Source: Kutzneria chonburiensis (GTDB taxonomy: Bacteria > Actinomycetota > Actinomycetes > Mycobacteriales > Pseudonocardiaceae). Taken from it: a stretch of DNA of 64,000 bases. Under the pieces are notes generated by a model. The model saw only the letters and a list, made by a program, of their open reading frames with translations, was not told the origin of the DNA and ran no database searches. Position numbers and translations under genes: made by a program. The DNA lies in contig NZ_CP097263.1 in NCBI RefSeq assembly GCF_028622115.1, positions 3,844,001-3,908,000 on the forward strand. The letters are read 5' to 3'. Below, one piece after another: positions 45,624-54,800 of this stretch. Numbering within the stretch: position 1 is the stretch's first letter; every line of letters begins with the position of its first letter.

Positions 45624-47248
45624 GCCGTCAGCTGCCCGCGTTCCAACCGCCGCTGCCGGGCCAGCTCGGGGTCGAGCACCGGCACGGCGGCCAGCAGCGA
45701 CTTGGTGTACGGGTGCGTGGGATTGTCGTACAGCGCGTCGGTCTCGCCGAGCTCCACCACGACTCCCTTGCTCATCACCGCGACCCGGTCGCTGACCTGC
45801 CGCACCACCGCGAGATCGTGCGCGACGAAGATCAACGTCAGGTCGAACTCGGTCCGCAGGGAGGCTAGCAGCCGGATGATCTGGGACTGGGTCGACACGT
45901 CCAACGCCGACACCGGCTCGTCGCACACCAGCAGCTTGGGCCGCAGCCCGATGGCCCGCGCGATGCCGATGCGCTGCCGCTGCCCGCCGGAGAACTCGTG
46001 CGGATAGCGGTCGATCCGGTCCGGGTCGAGGCCGACCAGCTCGAGCAGCTCACGGACCCGGTTCCGGGACGCGTCCTCGCCCTGCACACGCAGCGGGTCG
46101 GCGATGCTCTCCCCGATCGTGCGGCGCGGGTTGAGCGAGGACACCGGGTCCTGGAACACCATCTGCATGTCCCGCCGAACCGCGCGGAGCTCCTGGTCCG
46201 ACGCGATGTCCCGGCCGTCGAACCGGATCCGGCCGGAGGTCGGCCGGAGCAGGCGGACGATCATGCGGGCCAGCGTGGTCTTGCCGCTGCCGCTCTCCCC
46301 GACCACGCCGAGCGACTCGCCGCGCAGCACGTCCAGGGTCACGCCGTCGACCGCGTGCACCTTCGACCGGTTCAGGAACGACCCGACGCTGAACACCTGG
46401 TGCACGTCCTCGATCCGCACCAACGGCTCGCCGCCGACCACCTTGGACTCCCGCGGCTGTTCCAGCCGCGGGATCGCCGCGACCAGCTCCCGCGTGTACG
46501 TCGCGGTCGGCGCACCGAGGACCTCGCCGGCCGGGCCGTGCTCGACGGCCTTGCCATGCTGCATGACCAGCACGTCGTCCACGTTGCCGGCGGCCACCGC
46601 CAGGTCGTGCGTGACCAGGCTCAGCGCCATCCCGGTCTCGGTCCGCAGGTCGTGGATCAGGTCCAGGATCTGCGCCTGCACGGTCACGTCCAGCGCCGTG
46701 GTCGGCTCGTCGGCCACCAGCACCTCGGGCGACAGCGCCAGGGCCATGGCGATCAGGGCCCGCTGCCGCATGCCGCCGGAGAACTCGTGCGGATAGGCGT
46801 TGACCCGCCTGGCCGCCGCCGGAATGCCGACCCGGTCCAGCACCTCGACCGCCTTGGCCCGCGCGGACCGCTTGTCCACCTTGTTGTGCGCCCGGTACAC
46901 CTCGACGATCTGGTCACCGACGCTGAAGAACGGGTCCAGCGCGGACAGCGGGTCCTGGAACACCATGGCGATCCGGTCGCCGCGCAGCCGCCGCACCTGC
47001 TCGTCCGACGCCGTCAGCACCTTCGTGCCGAGCACGTCGATCTCGCCGGCCAGCTCGGCGTTGCCGCCACGGTGCAAACCCAGCAGCGCCAAGGCAGTCG
47101 CGCTCTTGCCGGAGCCCGACTCCCCCACGATGCCCAGCGCCCGGCCGGCCGCCAGCTCGAAGCTCAACCCGTCGACCGCGCGGACCGTGTCGCCCTCGGT
47201 GTGGAAGTCGATGACCAGATCCCGCACCGACACAACGGTTTCAGTCAC
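45620..47248 (-). CDS. Peptide/nickel ABC transporter, fused ATPase (DppD-DppF type)
   Basis: 542 residues from GTG 47248. Two ABC modules in one chain: Walker A GESGSGKSA near 40-48 and GESGSGKTT near 320, signatures FSGGMRQRA and FSGGQRQRI, Walker B LVADEPTTALD and LVCDEPVSALD. Each resembles the oligopeptide ATPases OppD/OppF; the C-terminal PTHPYTKSLLAAVP is typical. The fusion supplies both nucleotide-binding domains. Coupled by GTGA overlaps to the permease and the pentapeptide gene. Confidence 0.95.
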   Translation of the reverse strand: MTETVVSVRDLVIDFHTEGDTVRAVDGLSFELAAGRALGIVGESGSGKSATALALLGLHRGGNAELAGEIDVLGTKVLTASDEQVRRLRGDRIAMVFQDPLSALDPFFSVGDQIVEVYRAHNKVDKRSARAKAVEVLDRVGIPAAARRVNAYPHEFSGGMRQRALIAMALALSPEVLVADEPTTALDVTVQAQILDLIHDLRTETGMALSLVTHDLAVAAGNVDDVLVMQHGKAVEHGPAGEVLGAPTATYTRELVAAIPRLEQPRESKVVGGEPLVRIEDVHQVFSVGSFLNRSKVHAVDGVTLDVLRGESLGVVGESGSGKTTLARMIVRLLRPTSGRIRFDGRDIASDQELRAVRRDMQMVFQDPVSSLNPRRTIGESIADPLRVQGEDASRNRVRELLELVGLDPDRIDRYPHEFSGGQRQRIGIARAIGLRPKLLVCDEPVSALDVSTQSQIIRLLASLRTEFDLTLIFVAHDLAVVRQVSDRVAVMSKGVVVELGETDALYDNPTHPYTKSLLAAVPVLDPELARQRRLERGQLTA

Positions 47249-48237
47249 TGCACGCTCACCCTCTTGTCGACCGCCGCGTAGAGCAGGTCGGCGATCGTGT
47301 TGCAGACCACGATGACGAACCCGATCAGCAGCACCAGCCCGACCACCACCGGCAGGTCGACGTTGCGCACCGCCTGCACGGTCATCTGGCCGAGGCCGGG
47401 CAGGCCGAACACCGACTCGGTGAGCACCGACGCGGTCAGGATGCCGGCGATGTCCAAGGCGGCCAACGTGATCAGCGGGCTGAGCGCGCCGCGCAGCGCA
47501 TGCCGGCCGATCACCTGCCGCTCCGGCAGGCCGTAGGCCCGGGCGGTGCGGATGTGGTCCTCGGCCAACGTCTCCAGCATGCCGGCCCGCGACATCCGGA
47601 CGTACACCGGCATGGTGGTCAGCGCCAGCACGATCCACGGCAGGATCAGGTTCTGCGCCCACAGCAAGGGATCCTCGTCGAACGGAACCCAGGTCGGGAA
47701 CGGCATCAGCTGGAGCCAGACGCAGACGATCATCAGCGCCATCAGGCCGGTGATGAAGATCGGCACCGCCAGGCCGCCGAGCACGAGCGCGTTCACCGCG
47801 TGGTCCAGCCAGCGCCCCCGGCGCAGCGCCGACAGCACGCCGATGCCGATCCCCAGCGACAGCCACAGAATCGCGGCGCCGACCACCAGCGAGCCGGACA
47901 CCGGCAGCCGCTCCCCGATCATCTGCAGCACGGGTTCGGTGTACTGGAAGGAATAGCCGAGGCACGGCGCCGCACAGTGCACGACGGACGGCCCCATGCT
48001 GAAGTCGCGGCCGGCCACCAGGCCGACCAGGAAGTGCCAGTACTGGAGGTACAGCGGCTCGTCGAGACCGAGGCTGTGCGAGATCAGCGCCAGCCGGTCC
48101 GGCGTGCAGGCCTTGATGCCGCAGACCAGCTGCGCCGGATTGGCCGGCATCAGGAAGAACAGCGCGTACACCACCGCCGACATGATCAGCAGTACCGCAA
48201 CCGCGCCGGAGATCCGGCGCACCGCGTAGCCGAGCAC
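47245..48237 (-). CDS. Peptide/nickel ABC transporter permease (DppB type)
   Basis: 330 residues from GTG 48237. Six helices with the family start YAVRRISGAVAVLLIMSAVVY and the EAA-type loop EDHIRTARAYGLPERQVIGRHALRGALSPL. A large extracytoplasmic segment with Cys residues (LVCGIKACT; VHCAAPCLG) lies between helices 1 and 2 and may be disulfide-bonded, longer than in E. coli DppB. One base separates it from the DppC stop. Confidence 0.94.
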   Translation of the reverse strand: MLGYAVRRISGAVAVLLIMSAVVYALFFLMPANPAQLVCGIKACTPDRLALISHSLGLDEPLYLQYWHFLVGLVAGRDFSMGPSVVHCAAPCLGYSFQYTEPVLQMIGERLPVSGSLVVGAAILWLSLGIGIGVLSALRRGRWLDHAVNALVLGGLAVPIFITGLMALMIVCVWLQLMPFPTWVPFDEDPLLWAQNLILPWIVLALTTMPVYVRMSRAGMLETLAEDHIRTARAYGLPERQVIGRHALRGALSPLITLAALDIAGILTASVLTESVFGLPGLGQMTVQAVRNVDLPVVVGLVLLIGFVIVVCNTIADLLYAAVDKRVSVQ

Positions 48238-48238
48238 C

Positions 48239-49171
48239 TCAGGCCGCCTTCCTGGTCAGACGCGTGGTGCGCGGATCGAGCGCCACCCGGACCCCCTCGC
48301 CGGCCAGCGTGAACGACAGCACGGTCAGGAACACCATCACCGCCGGGATCAGCACGTACGTCGCGTCGCTGCGGAACCACGTGGTCGCGGTGGACAGCAT
48401 CTGCCCCCACGACGAGGTCGGCGGCCGCACGCCGACACCGAGGAAGGACAGCGCCGCCTCGGTGATCACGTTGGACGGCAACAACAATGCCGCGTAGGTG
48501 ATCACCGGCGCGGCCAGCCCCGGCAGGATCTCCCGGCGGGCGATGCGCAGCCCACCGGCCCCGGACAGCCGGGCCGCCGCGACGAAGTCCCTGGTACGCA
48601 AGGACAACGTCTGGGCCCTGCTGATACGGGCGGTGCCGCCCCAGCCGAGCACGCCGATCACCAGCGCCAGCAGCAGCGGCCGCGGGAAGCTGTCCGGCAC
48701 GATCGTCAGCAGCGCCAACGAGAAGATGATGACCGGGAAGGCCAGCGCGATGTCGGCCAGCCGGGTCAGCACGGTGTCCACCAGCTTGTTGCCAAGACCC
48801 GCGGCCAGACCCACGACGACACCGAGGAAAACCTGCACCACGGTCGCGGACACCGCCACCAGCAACGAGATCTGCGCGCCCTGGGCGACCCGGGCGAACA
48901 GGTCGCGGCCGGTCTGCGGCTCAACGCCGAGCCAGTGCTGACCGCTGATCCCGCCCAGCGGCCCGATCGGCACGCCACCACGGGCCGAGTCGACCAGGTC
49001 GTTGTGGAACGAGGCGATGTCCTGCCCCTCGATCGCCGTCAGCACGGGAGCGAGCACCGCCAGCAGCACCAGCAGGCCCGCCACGACCGCGCCGAACACG
49101 GCGGCGCGGTCGGTGCGGAACCTGCCTGCGAACACCCGGAAACCGGGTCGCGCGTCGGCCGGGGAGGTCAC
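48239..49171 (-). CDS. Peptide/nickel ABC transporter permease (DppC type)
   Basis: 310 residues. Starts with a short cytosolic segment and first helix (AVFGAVVAGLLVLLAVLAPV), a long periplasmic loop (HWLGVEPQTGRDLFARVAQGAQ, the conserved DppC G-T-D-x-x-G-R-D-like site), then four more helices with the EAA loop RTRDFVAAARLSGAGGLRI. Partner of DppB; the pair makes the channel. The gene overlaps the binding-protein stop by four bases. Confidence 0.94.
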   Translation of the reverse strand: MTSPADARPGFRVFAGRFRTDRAAVFGAVVAGLLVLLAVLAPVLTAIEGQDIASFHNDLVDSARGGVPIGPLGGISGQHWLGVEPQTGRDLFARVAQGAQISLLVAVSATVVQVFLGVVVGLAAGLGNKLVDTVLTRLADIALAFPVIIFSLALLTIVPDSFPRPLLLALVIGVLGWGGTARISRAQTLSLRTRDFVAAARLSGAGGLRIARREILPGLAAPVITYAALLLPSNVITEAALSFLGVGVRPPTSSWGQMLSTATTWFRSDATYVLIPAVMVFLTVLSFTLAGEGVRVALDPRTTRLTRKAA

Positions 49172-50867
49172 TTCACGGACACCTGGGACAGGTCGTAGAC
49201 GCCGGTCCAGTCGCTCACGAACGCGTTCTTGACGTTCTTGCCGTACAGCCGCAGCTGGGTGGTGTGGAACAGCGGCACCAGCGGCGCCTGCTTCATGATC
49301 TCGCTGTCCACCTGGCCCCAGCGCTTGGCCGCCTGGTCCGGGTCGGTGATCTTGTTGATCTCGTCGATGTCCGCGTTCACCTTGGCGTCGTTGAAGTGCG
49401 CGGTGTTGAAGTTGCCGCCGCCGGCCAGGTACTGCCGGCCGTCGAAGATCGGCACGATGAACGGCCCGCCGGACGGCCAGTCCGCGCCCCAGCCCTGCAC
49501 CGCCGCCTGCGGCTGGGTGGCCGGGTTGCTGACCGTCGTGATGTAGGTGCTGCTGTCGATGCTCTGCAGCTTCACCGTGATGCCGGCCTTCTGGTACGCG
49601 TCCTGCACTGCGGTGGCGACCTTCGGCCCGTCCTGGTTGAAGTCCTGGCTGCGGTGGGCCAGCGTGATGGACAGGCCGTTGGGGAAGCCGGCCTCGGCCA
49701 GCAGCTGCTTGGCCTTGGCCGGGTCGCCGTTGGCGCCGGCCGGGAAGAAGTCGAACGGCTGGTAGCCCATGTTCTTGTTGTTGGGCAGGAAGGTCGTGGC
49801 CGGGTAGGCCAGCGAGCTGCCGCCGGCCGCGTTGACCACCGAGGTGCGGTCGATGGCGTAGTTGAACGCCTGGCGCACCTTGGGGTTGTCGAACGGGGCC
49901 TTGGTGGTGTCGAAGGAGATGTAGTACGTGTACGGGAAGCCGCCCTTGGCCACCCGCTTGGCCAGCTCGGGGTTGCTGTCCAGCTGCGCGAGCTCCGACG
50001 GGCCGAGGTCGGTGTCGGTGGTGACCGCGTCGGCGTCCTTGCCGGTGCCGGTGGTCAGCCGCTGGTTGATCACCGCCGGGTCCAGGCCGTAGGTCGCCTC
50101 GATGCGGTCCGGGCAGGCCAGCCGGTTCGGGTCGATCGCGCGCGACCAGTTGGTGTTGCGCACCAGCACCATGCTCTTGCCCTTGTCGTAGGACTCGATC
50201 TGGTACGGGCCGCTGGAGACCGGGTGCTTCTCGTAGTCCGCACCCTTGTCCTTGTCCTTGGGCACCGGCGCGAACTGCGTCGCCGTTGCCAGGTAGGGAA
50301 GTCGCCGTGCGGCGAGTTGAGATGGAAGACGATGGTCTTGGCGTCCGGGGTCTCGATCGCCGCGATGCCGTTCGGATCCTTGTACGGCCCCGCGTAGTTC
50401 TGCGCGCCGACCAGCCAGTCGTGCAGGTACGGCGCGCCGCCGGGCAGTTCGGCGGCGAAGCCGCGCTCGATGCCGTACTTCACGTCGGCGGCGGCGATCG
50501 GCGTGCCGTCCTCGAACTTCAGGCCGTCCCGCAGGTGATAGGTCCACACCGTGGCGTCGGCGTTGGGCTCGCCGGTGTTCGTGGCCAGGTCGGGGGCGAC
50601 CTTCGCGCCGTCCGCGCCGGCCTTGCGGGTTCTCGTGGTCAGCGTACGGAACAGCAGGGACGGGATGTTGCCGCCGCCGGACGTGTAGAGCCGGGCCGGG
50701 TCCAGGTGCGACCCGGCGTCGTCCTGGTTGAGGACCTCCAGCGTGCCGCCCTGACAGCTGTTCGGGTCGAACGCCGTGGCGGCGGTCTGGCTGCCGCCGC
50801 CGCAGGCGGTCGCGGTGCCGGCGAGTAGCACGCCGGCTACCAACAGGGACGGTCGTCGCCAGGTCAT
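49168..50867 (-). pseudogene. Peptide ABC substrate-binding lipoprotein (DppA/OppA type), frameshifted
   Basis: Frame one from ATG 50867: lipoprotein signal with lipobox-like ATACGGG (Cys22) and SBP_bac_5 start (LEVLNQDDAGSHLDPARLYTSGG; FRTLTTRTRK; WTYHLRDGLKFEDGTPI). At the C-rich run near 50296-50298 the reading must lose one base to continue as PYLATATQFAPVPKDK in frame two, which then runs intact to 49168 with GGFPYTYYISFDTTKAPFDN and VPLFHTTQLRLYG. The joined protein is about 566 residues. As the rest of the operon is intact, a base-calling error is at least as likely as a true mutation. Confidence 0.82.
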
Positions 50868-51013
50868 GGGTGTTCCCCCACCTCAGATTCGAACAGTGCA
50901 CGGATGGTCGCAGACCATATCCGGCGCTCGCATCCGACGATCGGCCGTCCACCTCTTGAGATTCGAGCTTCTTGCAACTAGGTTGCAGTAAGGACCGAAC
51001 CCGGGGAGGGGTC

Positions 51014-51784
51014 ATGACCAGCACCGATGTCGTGGAACCGGCCGTCGCGGCCGAGTGGCTGCGTCGCTGGGACGCGCAGCAGGAGCACTACATCGCCGAT
51101 CGTGAGCTGCGGTTCACAGTGATCGGCGACGTCCTCGTGGACACGCTCGGCCAGCATTCGTCGCCCACCGTGCTCGACCTGGGCTGCGGCCCGGGCTCGC
51201 TGGCCGGCCGACTGGTGAAGCGGCTGCCCGCCGCCCACTTCGTGGGAATCGACACCGATCCGCTGCTGCTGGCCTTCGCCCGCGCCACCGCTCCGCCGGC
51301 CGTGCGGTTCACCGAGGCCCGGCTGGGCGAACCCGGCTGGATCGAGGCGGCCGAGGTCAGCGGGCCGATCCAGACCGCGGTGTCCACCACCGCGTTGCAC
51401 TGGCTGTCCCGCGAGGCGCTCGGCCGGCTCTACCGGGACCTGGCCGCGTTGATCGAGCCCGGCGGGGTGTTCGTGGACGGTGACCACTTCGCCGAGGAAC
51501 AGCCCCGGCTGCGGGAGTTGCAGCGGCTGGTGCGGCACCAGCGCGAGGCGCGCCAGGGCGTGACCGAGAACGAGAACTGGGAGCAGTGGTGGGCCGCCGT
51601 CGAGGCGGAGGAAACGTTTACCGACCTGCTCATCCAGCGCCGCGAGCGGGCCGTGCCGGCACACGATCACGGCATCGGCCCCTCGCTGGAGACGCACCTG
51701 GAATTGCTCCAGGAGGCGGGGTTCCGCGAGGTGGGCACCGTATGGCAGTCCGGTGACGATCGGGTGCTGGTGGCGATTCGCTAG
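51014..51784 (+). CDS. SAM-dependent methyltransferase (trans-aconitate-methyltransferase-like)
   Basis: 256 residues from ATG 51014, preceded by GGAGGGG. Motif I VLDLGCGPGSLAGRL, motif II HFVGIDTDPLLLAFARA, post-I TAVSTTALHWLSREAL where the H-W-L resembles the Tam group. The C-terminal half is acidic. Substrate unknown. Divergent from the peptide transporter and upstream of the alpha-galactosidase, with a probable operator between. Confidence 0.88.
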   Translation: MTSTDVVEPAVAAEWLRRWDAQQEHYIADRELRFTVIGDVLVDTLGQHSSPTVLDLGCGPGSLAGRLVKRLPAAHFVGIDTDPLLLAFARATAPPAVRFTEARLGEPGWIEAAEVSGPIQTAVSTTALHWLSREALGRLYRDLAALIEPGGVFVDGDHFAEEQPRLRELQRLVRHQREARQGVTENENWEQWWAAVEAEETFTDLLIQRRERAVPAHDHGIGPSLETHLELLQEAGFREVGTVWQSGDDRVLVAIR

Positions 51785-51800
51785 TTGAAAACGTTCTCGG
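51785..51800. promoter_or_regulatory. LacI-family operator upstream of alpha-galactosidase
   Basis: TTGAAAACGTTCTCGG contains the near-palindromic GAAAACGTTCTC with the central CG typical of LacI/GalR-type sites, 24 bases before the alpha-galactosidase ATG. No LacI gene is in the window, so the regulator lies elsewhere. The upstream methyltransferase ends just before it. Confidence 0.6.
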
Positions 51801-51821
51801 TCGTCGCCTAGGTTGCCGCTC

Positions 51822-53891
51822 ATGAGTGAGCTGATCAGCCTCGCGGCGAACGGGACCGGCCTGGTCGTCGAGACCGGCCCGGGGTTGCCCCGCGTGCTGC
51901 ACTGGGGCGCCGACCTCGGGCCGGTCGACGAGGACTTCGTGCTCGCCGGCACCCCCGGCGTGCCGCCGAGCTCCGTCGACACGCCGATCCGGCTCACCTT
52001 GCTGCCGACCTCCCGTGACGGCTGGCTCGGCCGCCCGGGCACGTCCGGGCATCGCGCCGGCTCCTTCCAGCACGTGCGCCCGTCCCTTTTGGGCCCGGTC
52101 GTCGTGGACGGCAGTTCGGTCTCGTACACCGCCGCTGATCCCGTTGCCGGCGTTGAGTTCCACACCGAGCTGCACCTCGATCCGTCCGGTGTGCTGCGGG
52201 TTCGGCACGAGGTCGTGAACACCGGCGAGGACACCTGGACCGTGGACGCCCTGCGGCTGCTGCTGCCCGTGCCGGCGTCGGCGACCGAGCTGTTGGACCT
52301 GACCGGCCGGTGGTGCCGGGAGCGGTCGCCGCAGCGCAGTCCTTTCCTGCACGGGCTTCGATCCCGTGAGAGCCGTCGGGGCCGTACCGGCCATGACGCC
52401 ACCGGGTTGCTGGTCGCCGGCACCCCCGGTTTCGGGTTCCGGGACGGGGAAGTCTGGGGCGTGCATCTGGCGTGGAGCGGCGACCACGAGCACTTCGCCG
52501 AGCGTCTGCCCGAGGGCCTCAGCGTGCTCGGCGCCGGGGAAATCCTTGCCCCTGGCGAGATCCTGCTGTCCCCCGGTTCGTCGTATGCGACGCCTTGGGC
52601 GTTTTTCGTCTGGTCCGACCAGGGTTTGGACGGCCTGAGCGCCCGTCTGCACACCTGGACGCGTTCCCGCCCCACCCATCCTTCTTCGCCGCGCCCGGTC
52701 GTGTTGAACACCTGGGAAGCCGTCTACTTCAACCACGATCTGGGCCGGCTCAAGGCTTTGGCCGACCGTGCCGCCGAGATCGGTGTCGAGCGTTTCGTGC
52801 TCGACGACGGCTGGTTCCGTGGCCGCCGCGACGACTCCGCCGGTCTCGGCGACTGGTTCGTCGACTCCGCAGTGTGGCCTGCCGGCCTGGCGCCGCTCGT
52901 CGATTACGTACGGGGCAAGGGGATGCAGTTCGGCCTGTGGTTCGAGCCCGAGATGGTCAACCCCGACTCCGACCTCGCGCGGGCCCACCCCGACTGGCTC
53001 CTCGCCGACACCCTGCCTTGGCGCCGCCAGCAGGTCTTGAACGTCGCCCGGCCCGACGTCTACTCATACCTGTTGGAGCGCTTGGACTCCCTGGTCTCCG
53101 AGTACCGCATCGACTACATCAAGTGGGACCACAACCGGGACCTCATGGAGTCGCTCGTCCACTCCCAGACCCTCGCCGTCTACCGGTTGCTGGACGAGCT
53201 CCGCTCCCGCCATCCCGCTTTGGAGATCGAGTCCTGCTCTTCCGGCGGGGCCCGCGTCGACCTCGGCATCCTCGCCCACACCGACCGGGTGTGGGCTTCC
53301 GACACCAACGACGCCGTCGAGCGCCAGCGCATCCAGCGTTGGATGGGCCTGCTCGTGCCGCCCGAGCTCATCGGCAGCCACGTCGGGCCGCCCGAGGCCC
53401 ACACCACCGGCCGCGTCGCCGAGCTCCCTTTCCGTTGCGCCACTGCCCTTTTCAACCACGCCGGCCTCGAATGGGACCTCACCGGCCTCTCCGCGGACGA
53501 CCTGGCCGCTCTGCGGGCGTGGATCACCCTCTACAAGCGCCTCCGCGGCCTGCTCCACACCGGCACCGTCGTCCGCTCCGACCACCCCGACCATGGCTCG
53601 CTCCTGCATGGGGTGGTCGACGCCACCCACGCCGTCTTCTGCTACGCCCACCTCGAAACCTCGCCCGACGCCCTACCCGCCCGGTTGCGCTTCCCCGGCC
53701 TCTCCCCCGACCGGCGCTACACCGTGCGAGCCGTGCCCGAGCTCCTCCCCGCCGCCGGCCGCTTCGTCCAGCAGACCCCGTGGATCGCGGCGGGCGTGAC
53801 CATGACCGGCATCGCCCTGGAACGGGTTGGCGTACAGCCCCCACTGTTGGGCCCCGGCCAGGCCATGGTCTTCGAACTCACCCCGGCCTGA
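51822..53891 (+). CDS. GH36 alpha-galactosidase
   Basis: 689 residues from ATG 51822. N-terminal beta-supersandwich, then a TIM barrel: FVLDDGWFRGRRDDSAGLGDW, YIKWDHNRD with nucleophile Asp436, ESCSSGGARVDLG, and the acid/base region WASDTNDAVERQRIQ. All GH36 landmarks are intact; the length fits family members (700-750). No secretion signal is visible, so it is probably cytoplasmic and hydrolyses imported raffinose-type or galactomannan oligosaccharides. Regulation by a LacI-type protein is suggested by the site at 51785. Confidence 0.95.
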   Translation: MSELISLAANGTGLVVETGPGLPRVLHWGADLGPVDEDFVLAGTPGVPPSSVDTPIRLTLLPTSRDGWLGRPGTSGHRAGSFQHVRPSLLGPVVVDGSSVSYTAADPVAGVEFHTELHLDPSGVLRVRHEVVNTGEDTWTVDALRLLLPVPASATELLDLTGRWCRERSPQRSPFLHGLRSRESRRGRTGHDATGLLVAGTPGFGFRDGEVWGVHLAWSGDHEHFAERLPEGLSVLGAGEILAPGEILLSPGSSYATPWAFFVWSDQGLDGLSARLHTWTRSRPTHPSSPRPVVLNTWEAVYFNHDLGRLKALADRAAEIGVERFVLDDGWFRGRRDDSAGLGDWFVDSAVWPAGLAPLVDYVRGKGMQFGLWFEPEMVNPDSDLARAHPDWLLADTLPWRRQQVLNVARPDVYSYLLERLDSLVSEYRIDYIKWDHNRDLMESLVHSQTLAVYRLLDELRSRHPALEIESCSSGGARVDLGILAHTDRVWASDTNDAVERQRIQRWMGLLVPPELIGSHVGPPEAHTTGRVAELPFRCATALFNHAGLEWDLTGLSADDLAALRAWITLYKRLRGLLHTGTVVRSDHPDHGSLLHGVVDATHAVFCYAHLETSPDALPARLRFPGLSPDRRYTVRAVPELLPAAGRFVQQTPWIAAGVTMTGIALERVGVQPPLLGPGQAMVFELTPA

Positions 53892-53994
53892 CTCCCGACA
53901 GCCTGCGCCAACACCGCTGGACCGGCCTGTCGGCATTGAGCGGATGCGTGGAATTGACTGGCTTTGCCAAGTCGTGGCCTGGCAGCCTCCGCCC

Positions 53995-54687
53995 ATGAGC
54001 TACGAGGCGTTCGCGATCGACTATGACGAGTGGTGGCCGCACGTGACCGGGGACGTCGCGTTCTATACCGGTCTCGCGTGTGAGGCCGCCGGGCCGGTGG
54101 TCGAGTTGGCGGTGGGGAACGGGCGTGTCGCGATCCCGGTCGCGCGTGCGACCGGGCAGCGGGTCATCGGCCTCGACTCGTCTCCGGCCATGCTTGAGCA
54201 GGCCCATACCCGCGTCGCCAGCGCGGGCGTCGAACTCGATCTGCGCGAGGCGGACATGCGCGACCTGCGTCTCGACGAACCGGCGGAGTTGATCTACTGC
54301 CCGGCTCGTGCGCTGCTCCACCTGGCCACGTGGGCCGATCGCCGCCGCACGTTCGAACGCGTGGCCACCTCGTTGCGGCCGGGTGGGCGGTTCGCCTGGA
54401 ACGCGTTCGCGTTCGACCACCACCTCGCCGCACGCATCGACGGCGTGCACCAGAACGAACCGCATGCACACACGATCCGGTACTCGGTGGGCGACAACAG
54501 GACCGACATCATCCGCGACGACGGCGCCAGAATCTCGCTGTGGTGGGCGACGAAGAACGAATGGCTCGGGCTACTCGACGTCGCCGGCCTCGAACTGGAG
54601 GCGTTGTACGGCGGGTTCGCCGGTGAACCGTTCACCGAGAGCAGCACGGAGTATGTGTTCGTCGCCCGCCGTCCCCTCAGTCAGTAA
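53995..54687 (+). CDS. Class I SAM-dependent methyltransferase
   Basis: 230 residues from ATG 53995. The opening SYEAFAIDYDEWWPHVTGDVAFY and VVELAVGNGRVAIPVARATG (motif I with an Asn-Gly variant), then VIGLDSSPAMLEQAHTRVAS are typical of small-molecule methyltransferases. C-terminal half WNAFAFDHHLAARIDGVHQN carries a possible substrate pocket. No neighbour indicates the substrate. Confidence 0.88.
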   Translation: MSYEAFAIDYDEWWPHVTGDVAFYTGLACEAAGPVVELAVGNGRVAIPVARATGQRVIGLDSSPAMLEQAHTRVASAGVELDLREADMRDLRLDEPAELIYCPARALLHLATWADRRRTFERVATSLRPGGRFAWNAFAFDHHLAARIDGVHQNEPHAHTIRYSVGDNRTDIIRDDGARISLWWATKNEWLGLLDVAGLELEALYGGFAGEPFTESSTEYVFVARRPLSQ

Positions 54688-54800
54688 AGGGTGCGGACAC
54701 AGCACCAGGTCCGCGGTGGCCACCTCGCTGGTGTGCCCATGCTCGGTGTGCGAAAGGCCCGCCGACGAATTGGATTGATTCGGGGCTGCTCTGCCGCCGG

